Origin: Gnetum montanum
Taxonomy: Eukaryota > Streptophyta > Gnetopsida > Gnetales > Gnetaceae
DNA: 64,000 bases
Direction: 5' to 3'
Assembly: GCA_015680685.1 (NCBI GenBank)
Contig: MNCI01005003.1
Location: 73,743 to 137,742, forward strand
In this document: one piece after another, positions 47,531 to 59,539 of the stretch
Layout: the number at the start of each line of letters is the position of its first letter
How positions within the stretch are numbered: position 1 is the first letter of the stretch
The notes under the pieces: model-generated
The model's database searches: none
What the model was told of the DNA's origin: nothing
What the model saw: only the letters and a program-made list of their open reading frames with translations
Program-made: the position numbers and the translations under genes

Positions 47531-50279
47531 CACCAACATAGTCCCTCATCCATCATTGACCTTTGTACCTACCCCTATTCCACTCCTGCACCTATGTTAC
47601 AACCATCCATACAACTCTTCTACTGTGCACACTACCACACACAACACCAAATCCTACCAGCACCATGCCTAGGGTAGTAAGGTTTCTACCAATGGTTGCA
47701 TGTGCTGAGGATCTCCATTGGTCCATCAAGGACCACATGGCCATGAATCTAGGTTGTAGAGGTCCATCAAAGTCTATGAAACCAAATAATATCCCACTAT
47801 GCCATGTAGGCCTCCTAGGCTACTTCTTTTCCATGCACCACCTACATCAGTATGCCTCCCTACTATTGTACTTCTCACAGGCATTGCCCACCATTCACTC
47901 ACAATAGTCCTTCTACTATGACCTATCTCAAATCATTCCTTTATCATCAAACCCTCTAGTATTGCCTACATGTTGACCATCCACACATCCATGTGCTATT
48001 TTCACTATTACACCGTGGGTGGATCTAGCACTAGTTAGCAATGTCAACCTACCACATGGTTGCATTGGAGGGATAGGCAACGATGTCATCTACTACTTGC
48101 AATTATACTCCTCGAGCTAGCCCTACAGTGGGCTATGTAACCCTAGGTTATCATTGTCTTTTAGGTCATCCTCCTTATGCCTGCATGGCCATGCTCTGTA
48201 CTTACCACAACTACACTACCACATGCAACCTCATCATCATCTCTCATTCCCACACCCTACCCCTGCCATGAGGCAACAAAGTAAAAAATGAAAAAATAAA
48301 TAAATATTATTAAACATATATTAAATTTAATAATATTTTACATTTCTTCACCTAGTTTACCATAGTTTATTCTATTTTTCCTTAATTTTTTCTTTTCTTT
48401 ACCCTGTTATTACTTTATTTTACCTTGTTTTACCAAGTCTTACCTTGCTTTGCCTCATACTAACCCTACCTAGTCAAATAGGCCTCCCACCATGGCTTGT
48501 TAAGGCCTTGAACTAGTAACCCCATGAACCATTGAGGCTTAAAACTAGCAAAATCTATCTCCTTTTTGACCAATATTTACCATGTTCTACCAAAAATATT
48601 CCATTAGGACTCATTTGATCTTGTTTCATGATCGTTTGACCTATTTTACTTGCTATCATGCATTGTCAACCTTCATTACCACTAGTTGACCTTATTCAAC
48701 TTCACTCTTTATTTCATGACCTCTATTGACCATTGTTGAATGATGGAGTTTGATCATTCTCAATCATCATTTGACACCATGTAACCATGTCTTGCTAAGG
48801 CTTTAAATTAGCAACATGACCTACTAAGGCCTAAAACTAGCAACCTTATGGCTAGTTAAGGCCTAAAATTGGCAAAAAAAAAACCTTACTTAGCTATGTT
48901 TGACCTTATTTTTCATACTTTCCTTATGATTCAACATGTGTTAACCTTGCTTGACCTTTATTTTACCTTATGTGGCCATTGTTCCAACCTATTTTCCTTC
49001 ACCTATCTCTTATATTCTTGGTTGACCTTGTTTAAATTTTGATTGAAATTGAAATAGCATGTTTTTACATAGTTGCTAAGATATTTTATATCATTCTAGA
49101 ATTATTTACTCATTTTTACCTAGTTTCCACATAATGTACTTATGGTTGATATGCATATCAAGGAATAGTAGGCATGAATGGGAATGAGTTGGCCAATTTG
49201 GTCAATCATTCCTATCCAAATCCTTATTATGTCTAACACATCATCTCTACAAATAGCAATAGTTTGCATCAGTGACCTTTGCAACCAATAACAAGAGATC
49301 CTGCATGACCATTCTTCACTTTTTACATAATAGGAAAACTATCAAACTTTGAAGCATATTTTACCTTTGGTAGCCTGGTTTTCTTATCATTCTATATGGC
49401 CGTATGCATTGCATTGTAACAACATTTTTTCTTTGTTTGGTTTTCTTGTCCTCTTGGAGTTGCGCTTGCAGGATGAAGCTTGGAGTCACCACAGAGGTGC
49501 AACTCATCATGGTAGCAAGTCGTCATGTGACCCTGATGCGTAAGATTCAACAAGTTTGTCCTATCGTACCAAGAGTGCTTTTTCACCTCATTCCTCTTAT
49601 CATCTCCTTAAACCCAACCCCATAGCCTAATTATGGCCTTTCCTACCCTAAAAAAAACAATGTTGACCAATGTTTGATACTCATGCATTGTGGCCATATG
49701 ACATTCCTTCATCATGCTCCAATCACAAGTCCATTCAACGTAATGCATCTGATTTAATATGAAAACCATTAAGTCCATCGAGTCTAACACATCTCATTCA
49801 ATGGAAAAATCAAAATTAGATCAATATTGGCAATGAAACCTAATGAAAGTTTTACCCCACAAAAAAATAATGGAAAAGCAAACTGTCAACATGCGGTAAT
49901 GGTTAATGAATATCAAAAGCACAAAACTAGTGGCTCCAAACATGCAAAGGGAAGAGCCTAGTGGCCAAAGAATCCTTGAGCAAGATGTTGGATCCTCAAA
50001 TGTATTTTCTGAGTGACCAACATCTTAAAACATGAAGTGCAAGAGACCTATTGATTGACCAACATGTTAGTGCCACACCATAACCAAGATGTCAACTTTG
50101 AAACTCATTATTAACCCTCATGACCAAATATGACCTCATCATAGCCTTATCCAATCATCATAAGCACTCTTTGGCATGGTTTGATGTGACTGAATTAGGT
50201 GTGGATAGGGAATGACAATTATGGACCTATAGTAGTGTTTTGTATTCTTTGTTGTTGCCTCTTAGGTCAATCCTCCAAA
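47531..50279. other. element B tail, second part
   Basis: C/A-rich sequence at 47560-48270 gives Thr/His/Pro-rich open stretches without family resemblance. TTTGACCTTGTTT-like words recur at 48340-48760 and 48890-49050, as in element A at 55030-55260. The part 49440-49790 aligns with element A at 55980-56280 (AGATTCAACAAGTTTGTC against AGATTCAATAAGCTTGTT), showing a shared family tail. Confidence 0.5.
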
Positions 50280-50284
50280 CACCA

Positions 50285-50296
50285 ATAAAGAGGGAC
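50285..50296 (+). promoter_or_regulatory. polypurine tract of element B
   Basis: AATAAAGAGGGA lies three bases before the 3' LTR. Element A has ATAAAGAGGGG at the same distance from its own 3' LTR (56810-56820). Known role: primer for plus-strand DNA synthesis. Confidence 0.7.
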
Positions 50297-50299
50297 CAA

Positions 50300-51688
50300 T
50301 GAAACACCACCAAAATTGCATGTTGTAATCTTTTTGACACTGTAACCCTCATCCCATGAAACCCAAGGCTAAGACTTCATTATGAAATGTGAATATTGCA
50401 ATCCAAGGGATGAAATTTCACATGCTTTATCTTTTGGAGCTAAAAAAATGCCTCATAGGTGCTCAAAGCCTTAGCCCCCAAGTGAAAAAAGATATATCAT
50501 GCCTATATTTTGGCTTGGGAGGTTAAATATGCCTTTGGGACTACCAAAATTGGCCTTCTAATGGGTTTTGTGGAGGTTCTAACATTTTCTAAGCTAGAGA
50601 TACCTATTAGGAGGTATGACCTCACTAATTCCTATTGTTGGAGGGTATAATTCCACCCCCTAGTGTTGCATCCTCCCCCCATCATTGCTCTAGTATGGCC
50701 TAGAATTTTAGCATTACTCAAACTCTAGGATTGATCTTGTACTTCAGCGTTGCTATTAGAAGGCCTAGCATAGGTGGAAGAAGCCATTGTGGGTGAAATT
50801 TCTATTTATTATTTTTAGTAAATAGAATGGTTTTGATGTCATTTCTATATCAAAACTTATCATAGACAGTAACCCTACTAGCTTTGACCACCTACAACAC
50901 CTATACATTGTAGAAATCTATAAGCAATTAGGTAGAAATTTGTAACTAAAATTATGATCATTAAAATCTATATAACCCAAACCTGAATACCATAGAAAGG
51001 TTCCACCTTTTTTCATTTTTGGCCATATTTCTACATTTGAGAGCTTTCAAAAACTTGCACACACAAAGCTTCTTGAATCACCTACAACATGAAACTTGTA
51101 ACTGTTACAACCATTATTTGACCCCTCTAAGATTATGTGAATTTTAGCATCAACACTAAGCAATTGGGCATCAAGACTCCTAGTGTGGCTCTTTTGGGAA
51201 ACCAAAAACCCCAACACATCTCACCCCTTTGCATCATCAATCTTACAGATATGCAAAGGAGAGTAGTAAGGCTCAATAGCATTAGGCATTGTGAAACCTC
51301 CTAATCATGGAGTTGACTATGGGAATCATAGCTATCAATTTCAACGAACTATAAACTCCATCAAAGTGAACCCCCCTACTACCTCAAGGCATAATATTAT
51401 ACACATTTTTGGACTCTTTATTTTTTTTTACAATAAAGTTCAAAGTTTCATTTTATTATGCAAGTTAGATTCATTTTATTTATTATTTTATGCAATTTTT
51501 TTCTTAGATCTACATTACATTTCCATTTTTTCTTACCATTTTTTAACCCTTCTTAAGTACCTAGGGGATCTACTAGACCATCTAGGATACCTCAGATCCT
51601 ATTTTTTGTGGAGGCCCTTGGGATCCAAGGTTAACACTACACCATTAAACCTTCAATTTTCTAACAACTAAATTTTTCAATTGCTACA
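50300..51688 (+). repeat. 3' LTR of element B
   Basis: Begins TGAAACACCACCAAAATTGC and ends AATTGCTACA, followed by target-site copy TTTCC. It is the better preserved of the two LTRs at its 3' edge, and that edge matches the reverse complement of the element C LTR edge at 15008. Confidence 0.87.
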
Positions 51689-51960
51689 TTTCCCACATCC
51701 ATCAACTTCCTAGTGATTTAAGATATACCTAGGTTTAACTTGATCCTATGGAGATCATGGTTGGCTAAGCTTTGGTAGTCTCATTGCCTATACATTAAGA
51801 GATACACTTGTCATATGAAGATGGTGAAATCATAATTTATGAAGATGGTGAAATCTCTATCATCGATTAACAAGATCAACATTGACAGTGGTTTAAAGAT
51901 GAAGTTTCAAGATGAAACTCTTGACACATAAGCTAGGAGCACCACCACCACCAACAATAT
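51689..51960 (+). pseudogene. element A protease, part after the element B insertion
   Basis: From TTTCCCACATCCATCAACTT the sequence follows the element B protease region at 44169-44410 (FPTSTNFLVVE ... LILGRPW). The motif is decayed (LILW.SWLAK). Joined conceptually to 39715 it completes the element A protease, showing that B inserted into a once continuous frame. Confidence 0.8.
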
Positions 51961-52172
51961 TAACCATATCGAGCAAGAAGGATGTTTAGCATCAAATTAT
52001 ATAGAAGGGATTCCTTGATATGTCAAAGATCAGGCAACAAATGTAGAGTCAATGTCTTGCCTCTTCCTTTACTAATTATTTTTTGTCTCATTTTGTGGCT
52101 TTATGTCATGTTTCAATTTTTGTTTTATTCTTCTATTTTCTTTTGATATTATCCCACACATGCTAGAAAAGT

Positions 52173-52332
52173 GTGGTCATGGCCTACCGAGGCCTAAAAC
52201 TAGCAAGAAAATGGCCTACTAAGGCCTAAAACTAGCAAGAAAATGATCCACCAAGCCCTAAAGCTAGCAACATAATGGCCTACTGGGGCCTATAACTGGT
52301 TAGCCCATGGCCTACTAAGGCCTAAAATTGAA
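52173..52332 (+). repeat. 32-bp minisatellite of element A, five units
   Basis: Units of the form ATGGCCTACTAAGGCCTAAAA plus CTAGCAAGAAA. Same family and position as the array at 44715-44906. Confidence 0.83.
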
Positions 52333-52619
52333 AAACATGTGGCCTTTCTACCTTCCCCTTTACAACTCTAGAATTTTCCTTATAGTTCAAACATTATCTT
52401 AAAAGCTTAAAAACACCAAAAATAGGGTTTAATTCCATCAAAAATGACTTAGTTAGGTATTACAGACTAGGGCCCGTATTCCACACACTGTGTAACATGT
52501 GACGTAATTTTTGAACCTTACACCAACCAAATTTAAGCGCAAAACTACTTCTTAAGCTTTTCGGTGGATTCCATAAGATCCAGGATGGAAAGTTGAGGGA
52601 AAAATTAACTTTGCAAGAT

Positions 52620-54840
52620 ATTGGAAGCTAGTTTTTAATCCCACATGCTAGGTAGATAGGTCACACATGTTGTGTAGTATGTGGAGTAGTGTGTGGGTGT
52701 TTCAAGAATCTTAATACACATCAAACCTCACCTAAAATTGCTAAAAAATATGCAAGATCCTTCTACACATCCTAGATGCTATTGTAAGAGCTCTCAAATA
52801 CTAGAAAACAAGCCAAAATAGCCAATAAAAATATAATAAGCACTCCACACACTAGGCCAATGAACCCCATATCTTAGCTAGTGTGTGAAAGAGCATGTGG
52901 GCTCCAACAAGCTCTTTCATGGCATTAAACAACCTCAAAATTTAACAATCTCTATCTAAAACCATAGGAACTAACATTAGTGATTCTAAAGCTCCAAAAC
53001 CAAGTTGAAAATATTTTTTTAAGAAAGTCAAAATTTATCCCAAATGAATGGTACATAGGTTCCACATGCTAGCCAACATCTAGGGTAATGCAGAAGGACT
53101 TTTCACAAGCTTCCAATGCTTAAAATTGATTATAATTTGATTGGTAGAGCTCAAGGGGCTAAAGTAAAAGATAAGATAATATTTGACCTATTTTCATCCA
53201 AGAAAGCTGAGTTTAAGTCTCACATGTTGAACACACAAGTTCCACATGCTAGCTAGCATGTGTGGTACCATATGGGCTTCTAAGAATTTTTTTCATAGCC
53301 TCTTCTACCCTTAAAATAGTTATTTTCAATATACTTAATCTTATATGCTTGTACAAAAGCCTAGAATAGTGAAACAAATTAGTTAAAAGAGCTTCAGAAG
53401 ATGGGATTTTAACTCCACATAATGGAACTTCAAGTTTCACCTACTAGCCAGTGTGTGAGCCAGCCTATGAAGGATAAACAAGCTTTTCTGTCATTCAAAA
53501 TAACTCCAAAACTACCATTCAAGCTACCAAACCATACCTATTGATTTACAAGCCTCAAGAAGCTAAAACATGAAGTCAAAATCTTCCAAAAATGATGGCG
53601 TTGAGACCCACATGATGGGATATCATGCTCACATGCTGGCTAGCATGTGGGTTCATCATGTAAAAATCACATGAATGAACTACAACATAAAAATTACATA
53701 TTAATTTTCTAGAGGATTTCACATAGCCTTGTAATAGAAAGCGTGGTAGAAAATGAACCTTTTTTGCAATTAGGAAATATTTTTAACCTCAGAAGCTAGG
53801 TAGATAGGTCCCACATGCTGGGTAGCATGTGGAGTAGTGTATGGTAGTAGCAAGAACATTGATGAGCTTTAAAACTTCATCAATATAGCTAAAAGACTTG
53901 TAGAACCTATCTCGTTAACCTAGGCATTACCCTAAGAATCCAAAAGTACCAAAAAGAAAGTAAAAATGCCTCAAAAATACCTAGCTAGATTCCACATGAT
54001 GGGCTACTAGTCCCACACAATAGCCAACATGTAGGCCTAGTATGTGAGCTTTTCAATAATTAAAATGTGGCTAAGAACATTCCATTAGATCCTTGGTGCA
54101 TCTAGAAGATCCAAGTTGAAAGAGAGTATGAAAATGATCATAGTGAGATACCTGATGATGATTCTAGAGCCCACATGATGGTAAGGTAGGCTCCACATAC
54201 TAGGCAGTGTGTGGGCATTCTTCTTAGTCTCACCATGCTTCAAACCTATCTCAAAGCACCTGAGAAATGTGAAAATATTCCATACAATTTAGTGTTGCCT
54301 TAAGAACTTGGAAAAGTGCTGAAACTTGGTCAAAAACCTTTAGAAACTAGTAGATCTTATTCTACATGATGAGAATCCTATCCCACATGTTGGGTAGCAT
54401 GTTGGACCATGGGTGGATTTTTCAAATAAAAAATACTATGCCCAAAATCACTCATAAATTGGTTGGTAAGCTCCACAAACCTTGGGATGGAGGAATAGCC
54501 AAAAACATGACCTTTGTAAGCTAGGAAAACTAGTTTCTATTTCCACACAATGGAACACCCTATTCCACATGCTTGCCAACATGTGAACTTTGCATCTAGA
54601 GATTTGGTAGGAGAAAACCCCAATCCAAACTTGCCAATCTATAGCCCAAAGCAACCAAATAAGCCTTACGATAGTCCTGCATACCCTAGAGTTGGTGAAA
54701 CTATGTCAAATTAGCCTCAAACATGGTAATAATTCTTCACACACTGGGGATCAGGTTCCACATGCTATGATAGTAGCCCAAACTACCCATATGCTAAGGA
54801 GGTAATTCCCACATACTGAGAATTCAATATTTAAGCTTTT
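52620..54840. repeat. diverged tandem array, about 190-bp unit, with a palindromic core
   Basis: About twelve units recur at intervals of roughly 180-210 bp. Marker positions are near 52640, 52850, 53060, 53240, 53430, 53625, 53810, 54020, 54200, 54380, 54560 and 54755. Each has a CCACATGATGGG-like word, then 15-25 bp later CCACATGCTAGCTAGCATGTGG or a decayed form of this palindrome. Between cores lies AT-rich sequence with AAGCTCCA and similar words. The units are far apart in sequence, so the array is old. No coding frame is maintained. Confidence 0.78.
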
Positions 54841-56808
54841 CCAAATAGACCATGAGAAGCTAACTTTTAAGCAATTTACACAAGTTTTTGATCTATTTTC
54901 ATCATTTTTATTACAGTCTTAATTATTTTAATAATTTATAGCCTAATGTTTCCAAATTTCTACTTATTTTGACCATTTATGGCCTATTTTCACTAAATTT
55001 TCCTTTATTTTCATCATAAAATAATTAAAAACAAAAAATATTATTATATTTGATCATGTTTAACCTTGTTTGACCACATTCTACGTCATTTGATAGTAGT
55101 TGTCCTTGTTTGATATTGTTATGCAGTATGTTGACCTCATTGAACTCTTGTTTAACCTTACTCTCCATCATTCTACATCATCTAGGCCTTATTCTACCTT
55201 GTTTTACCTAGTTTTTCTTTTTCTTACCATGTTTTATTTCATTTTGACCTTATACTAGCTATATTGTGCTCTGACATTACTAGATTGTACATCATTTTAA
55301 CATTGTTTAACAATTTTATCATGTAGATGTCACTTGATGTGCATATGTTGACATGTAGTATTAAGATATGAAGATGAGCTAGTAATTTGACTAGCCTTGA
55401 AACCCAAGTAAACCTTTCTTATGACACTGATTAAACCAAGTTTTCCTTGAATGCTTGAGCAGAGAGCTCATAAGATTTTGGTTGTGTAACCTTAATGCCT
55501 TATAATGGGCTAACTATCTTTGACCTTAAAGACTAGAAACATCACAATGGATTCCTTGGTCAAATTCCTCATTTTAAACCATGATGGTGAGGATAAAACT
55601 TTGAAAACCAAGTTCCTCACTAAAACCTAAATTTTCTCAAGACATCGTCAAGCCCCTGCAAGGCAACTTTAAAGCATTCACATGACCTTGATTACATCTA
55701 ATACTAACATGTTTGCTTATAGCCTCTATTTACCTTTGTTGATAGGCTTGAATGAATAATCAACATTGATAAGTTTCATACTCTATAGCAAGTGAGCCTA
55801 CACAACCTCTTAACTCTCTCTTTTTAGCCTCTTATAAATACTAAAAATATTGTACAAATCTCTGTAGCATGACATAAAATTCATTTGTACTACAAATTGT
55901 TACCAATGATAGCTTATATACATCTATTGCTTCTTGTAACCTTTTGTAAATACATGCATTCTTTAACTTGTTTCATTATACTCTTGGATTTATGCTTGTA
56001 AGATGAGCTCAAAGTCATCATAGGGATGTGATCCATCATAAAAGATGAGTTATCAAGAAACCTTCATATGTGAGATTCAATAAGCTTGTTCAATCTTGTT
56101 AAGAAGGCTTACCTGACATCATCTCTATTACTCCTGTCAAGCCATAACCCCATAACCAAATTGTAGCCTTCCTTATCTTGTTGATAATGAAAACCAATTT
56201 TTGACATCCATACACCATGGCCTTATGACATCTTCTTTAATGTGCCCCATGACCAAGTTGACTGAATGTAATACATCCTATTCAATGGGAAAATGAAAGT
56301 TTGGCTATGGTAATGAAATTCAGTGAAGGTTTCATCCTTTCAAAAAAAATTATATTATCAAGAAAGCCAAGAAGCCAATGAGACCTAGAGCCAATAAAAT
56401 TAATGGCTCTAAAACAAAAGAGTCAAAAGGCCAAAGAAGCTTAAAGATGTAGTGCTGGTTCCTATGATACATCATTGGATGACCAGTAGTTCAAGCATGC
56501 AAAATGAGAACTCATTCAACCAATATGTATGTCATTTTTGTACCATGGCCATTATGTTAGCATTTGTAATTTTTTGTTAGCTCATGTAATCATTCCAATA
56601 GCCATGTAACCATTCTCCTATAACTAATATAGCTATTATCTTACCCCAACCTCTTGATACCTTATTATAACTTTAATTCACCTCTGCAAGAACTTCTTAA
56701 CATGATTTAACAACTATGGATTCAAGTATAGAGAGGGTGCATTGGTGATGAACCTACCACAATGTTTCACATTCTTTGTTGATTTCTTTCAAGTATCCTC
56801 AAAACATC
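54841..56808. other. element A tail before the 3' LTR
   Basis: TTTGACCTTGTTT words at 55030-55260 and the segment 55980-56280 correspond to element B (48340-49790). No gene was seen. Confidence 0.5.
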
Positions 56809-56809
56809 G

Positions 56810-56820
56810 ATAAAGAGGGG
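56810..56820 (+). promoter_or_regulatory. polypurine tract of element A
   Basis: ATAAAGAGGGG sits four bases before TGAAGTACC of the 3' LTR, as in element B. Confidence 0.68.
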
Positions 56821-56824
56821 CCAA

Positions 56825-57905
56825 TGAAGTACCTGAAGGAAAATTTCATGTTACAATGTAAAGGTTCATAGCCCAACATTTTGTTGTAATTCTGTGAAAA
56901 TAAAGTAGATACAATTGCCTTATTTTCCCTAAAGATCCTATATGATAGCCTAGTATCAATAGTTCTACGAAATTTCTCAATGTAAAAATAAGATTTGTAG
57001 TCCACAAGCTACAAATCCCAGGCATCTCAACATATGAAGGATAAAAATACCTCACAGGCCATAAGTTTCATGTATTCTAGCTTGTGCAAGTATAAAGAAT
57101 GTTTGGGAAGATTCAAATTCTATGTATGCCATCTTGTGATAGCTAAAAGGCTCCATAAGCTATGAAATTTGACATTTTTATCTCATATGATGGGCACCTC
57201 AGCTACACACAATGGGTAGCATATGAGATCAATGTGTGAGACTTGGACTTTAGTTCTACATAATGAACAGCATATGAGGTTAGTGTGTAGGACTTGGGCT
57301 TTCAACCCACATGCTACACTTTGACCAGAAAGTCATTCATAACACCCAAAATTGTAATAGAGGTAAGCATTATAGATTTGTAGCCTATAAATGCCAAATT
57401 CAAAGCCATATTTTGGGATCATTTGGTAATCATTTCTTAGCAAGAAAAATTTGTAGTACACTTTCAGCCAAAAGATCAACTACAAGTAAAGAATGGAGAT
57501 AATATTACAGATTTTCATGGCTTTTCTCAAACTTTTACAATGTAGATCAAATGAGCTAAAATGTGTAGTTGAGTGCAAAAGATAGCCTACCTCTTATGCC
57601 AAATTTCAAATTCATTTTTTCATTTTTTGGATTTTTAAAATCCATTGATATGTACTCTCTGAAATTATTTTGTTTAAACTTTTTTACCACTATTTAATAC
57701 AAAATTTGCAATTGTTTTGGCCTTATTTTCTTTGCTCTTTTATGCATATTTTACAATTTTCAATAATAGATCTTCCAAATCCCTAGGTGATTGGAAAGAT
57801 CATCCAGGGTGCTTTAGATCCTTTTCAAATCCCATGGATCCATGAGTTAAGCTTTCACACATAGGGACTTTCAATTTCCTAGCACTAAAATTTTTTGTTG
57901 TTACA
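56825..57905 (+). repeat. 3' LTR of element A
   Basis: Begins TGAAGTACCTGAAGG, ends TTGTTGTTACA, and pairs with 34870-35977. The right target-site copy ATCAT follows at 57906-57910. Confidence 0.85.
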
Positions 57906-58346
57906 ATCATCTATGCTTCAAGAAGATATCCTAAGATTAAATGTTGGGCATATACAAGAAAGTGATAAGTGGTGGAGTAATCCAACACCCAACCATACAA
58001 GTCATAGGCATTCATTCATGACTAAATCATAATCCATGGACAAGGCAATGTTAATATGTTAGCAATTAGTTTAAGTTTAAGACCATTTTCTTCCCACATT
58101 GAGCTAGTGAAGTATTTGTGTACAGTTTAGCTCACCATGAGGTATATGATATCTAATGTTGTTTGGCCATTCTTGTTTCTAGCAAACATGATGAAATTAA
58201 AATAGTTTCTAATTCTAAGTCTAAGTAATTATAAGAAAGTAAATCTAACTTAGCCTAATGTGATGGATATCTGGTCCTAGTCTACCATATAGGCCTTGGA
58301 CTCATGCAGTCATCACGGGGATTACCAAGTGGTATTACTACTAAGA

Positions 58347-58480
58347 AAACCAAGAAATGTCATTGCTGGGTTACCAAATAACTACACTTAGTGCTCGAAA
58401 CTAGTCATATCCNCAAACCAAGAAATGTCATTGTTGGGTTACCAAATAACTACACTTAGTGCTCGAAACTAGTCATATCC
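58347..58480. repeat. 66-bp direct duplication across a single N (probable unmerged contig overlap)
   Basis: 58347-58412 and 58415-58480 are the same 66 bases with one mismatch, separated by N at 58413. This is more likely two overlapping contig ends joined without merging than biology. Confidence 0.85.
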
Positions 58481-58643
58481 ATAATGCTTACTTTCAACAT
58501 GTAAAATAAAATGCTTGTAAAGTAAATGATTAACTAAGAAAATTGGAAAATTTACTCTAAGTAAACATAAGAAAACTAAGTGGATGTTGTAATGATGATA
58601 AGTAATCTTGATCTTTATTGCTGATCATAATCTATGTCTAAGT

Positions 58644-59003
58644 ACAATTCCCTTAAATAAATATACTATACAATTGCTAAACACCACACTACCAACATAC
58701 ACTCTATCACTAAATACAAAATGAAACTACAAGTGTTTTGCTACTAGTGGAATGNAGAAGAAGAAACTTCAGGTGCCCCTAAATAGATACAAATTTCATA
58801 AGCCTAATGATAAGGAAAAGTAGCTGATAGAAGAGCCATAACCATTGAGCATCACTTAAGCTAAATTAGGTACATGAATCCTCATAATTTTTCATTCCAC
58901 TAGTAGCAAAACACTTGTAGTTTCATTTTGTATTTAGTGATAGAGTGTATGTTGGTAGTGTGGTGTTTAGCAATTGTATAGTATATTTATTTAAGGGAAT
59001 TGT
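58644..59003. repeat. 111-bp perfect inverted repeat bounded by N bases (probable mis-oriented contig)
   Basis: 58644-58754 and 58893-59003 are exact reverse complements. The left arm ends at N 58755 and the right arm at N 59004. Reversing 58756-59003 makes it start with the same 111 bases as the preceding contig end, and places AATGAAAAATTATG next, as found in the downstream copy at 60880. A perfect hairpin in such old DNA would be surprising. Confidence 0.85.
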
Positions 59004-59539
59004 NTCATGCCTTTTTGACTTATTCTACCACATGCTTATTTCAATAGCTGATTTTTATCAGATTATGCATACCTTCTCCATTGAGAGGATTCTATTCTCT
59101 CATGCTAGGTGGCTCATATCTAGGTTGACCCTCATCAATTGTTCTCTTAACTAATGAATGCTCTCTTGAAAAAAAATTTTCCTAATGTATACTATAGAAA
59201 GAAAATAGGCAACTCACATGCTAGGTGGCTCAATGTGGAAGAGAGCATTCATCAACCTAATGTTGTCTATAGAAAATATACAATTGATCAACCTAGATAT
59301 GATCAACCTAATGTATACTCACCAAAAAATTTTCCACATTGATCAACCTAATTTTTTCTATAGTGAGTTGCCTATTTTCTTCCTATACTATGGTGAGTAC
59401 CTTCGCAGGTGGATATGTCTATGCTTTTGCTACTATGGCATTCAAAACTACTTTCTCCTTTTCTTTCTCCATCCACTTTTTATGCTCTACTAGGTGATTA
59501 ATCTATTCTATTCTAAACTACTCTAGTTGGTTAGGTGTA

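Larger units (their letters stand above)
39716..51688 (+). mobile_element. element B: gag-pro gypsy-type LTR element nested in element A
   Basis: An 11,973-bp element with LTRs at 39716-about 41047 and 50300-51688, inserted into the protease region of element A. Gag-protease occupies 41130-44420. A minisatellite follows (44715-44906), then a tail of nearly 5.4 kb with a 45-bp tandem array (47247-47530) and further GGCCTAAAAC repeats. A purine run AATAAAGAGGGA ends just before the 3' LTR. No RT or integrase was found. It is in the same orientation as A and belongs to the same family, so it is younger than A, though it too is decayed. Confidence 0.88.
34870..57905 (+). mobile_element. element A: gag-pro gypsy-type LTR element, split by element B
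   Basis: LTRs at 34870-35977 and 56825-57905 bound the element. Without the nested element B (39716-51688) it is about 11 kb. Order: LTR, PBS-like TTTTTGGTGCTAGGAGGACC, an 810-bp repeat-bearing leader, gag (ATG at 36787), protease interrupted by B and resuming at 51689, 32-bp minisatellite (52173-52332), about 190-bp tandem array (52620-54840), T-rich tail, purine tract, 3' LTR. No RT, RNase H or integrase was found. Target-site duplications ATTAT/ATCAT support real boundaries. An autonomous partner would have to supply the missing enzymes; none is visible here. Confidence 0.85.

Noticed and set aside
47563-48271. Thr/His/Pro-rich open frames
   Set aside because: Low-complexity translation of CA- and CC-rich DNA in the element B tail; no motif or homologue in the sister element.
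51291-51671. 126-codon plus-strand open frame
   Set aside because: Lies wholly in the element B 3' LTR; the matching 5' LTR does not keep the frame.
47247-54840. CRISPR-like regular repeats
   Set aside because: Eukaryotic tandem arrays: units adjoin without unique spacers, and there are no cas genes.
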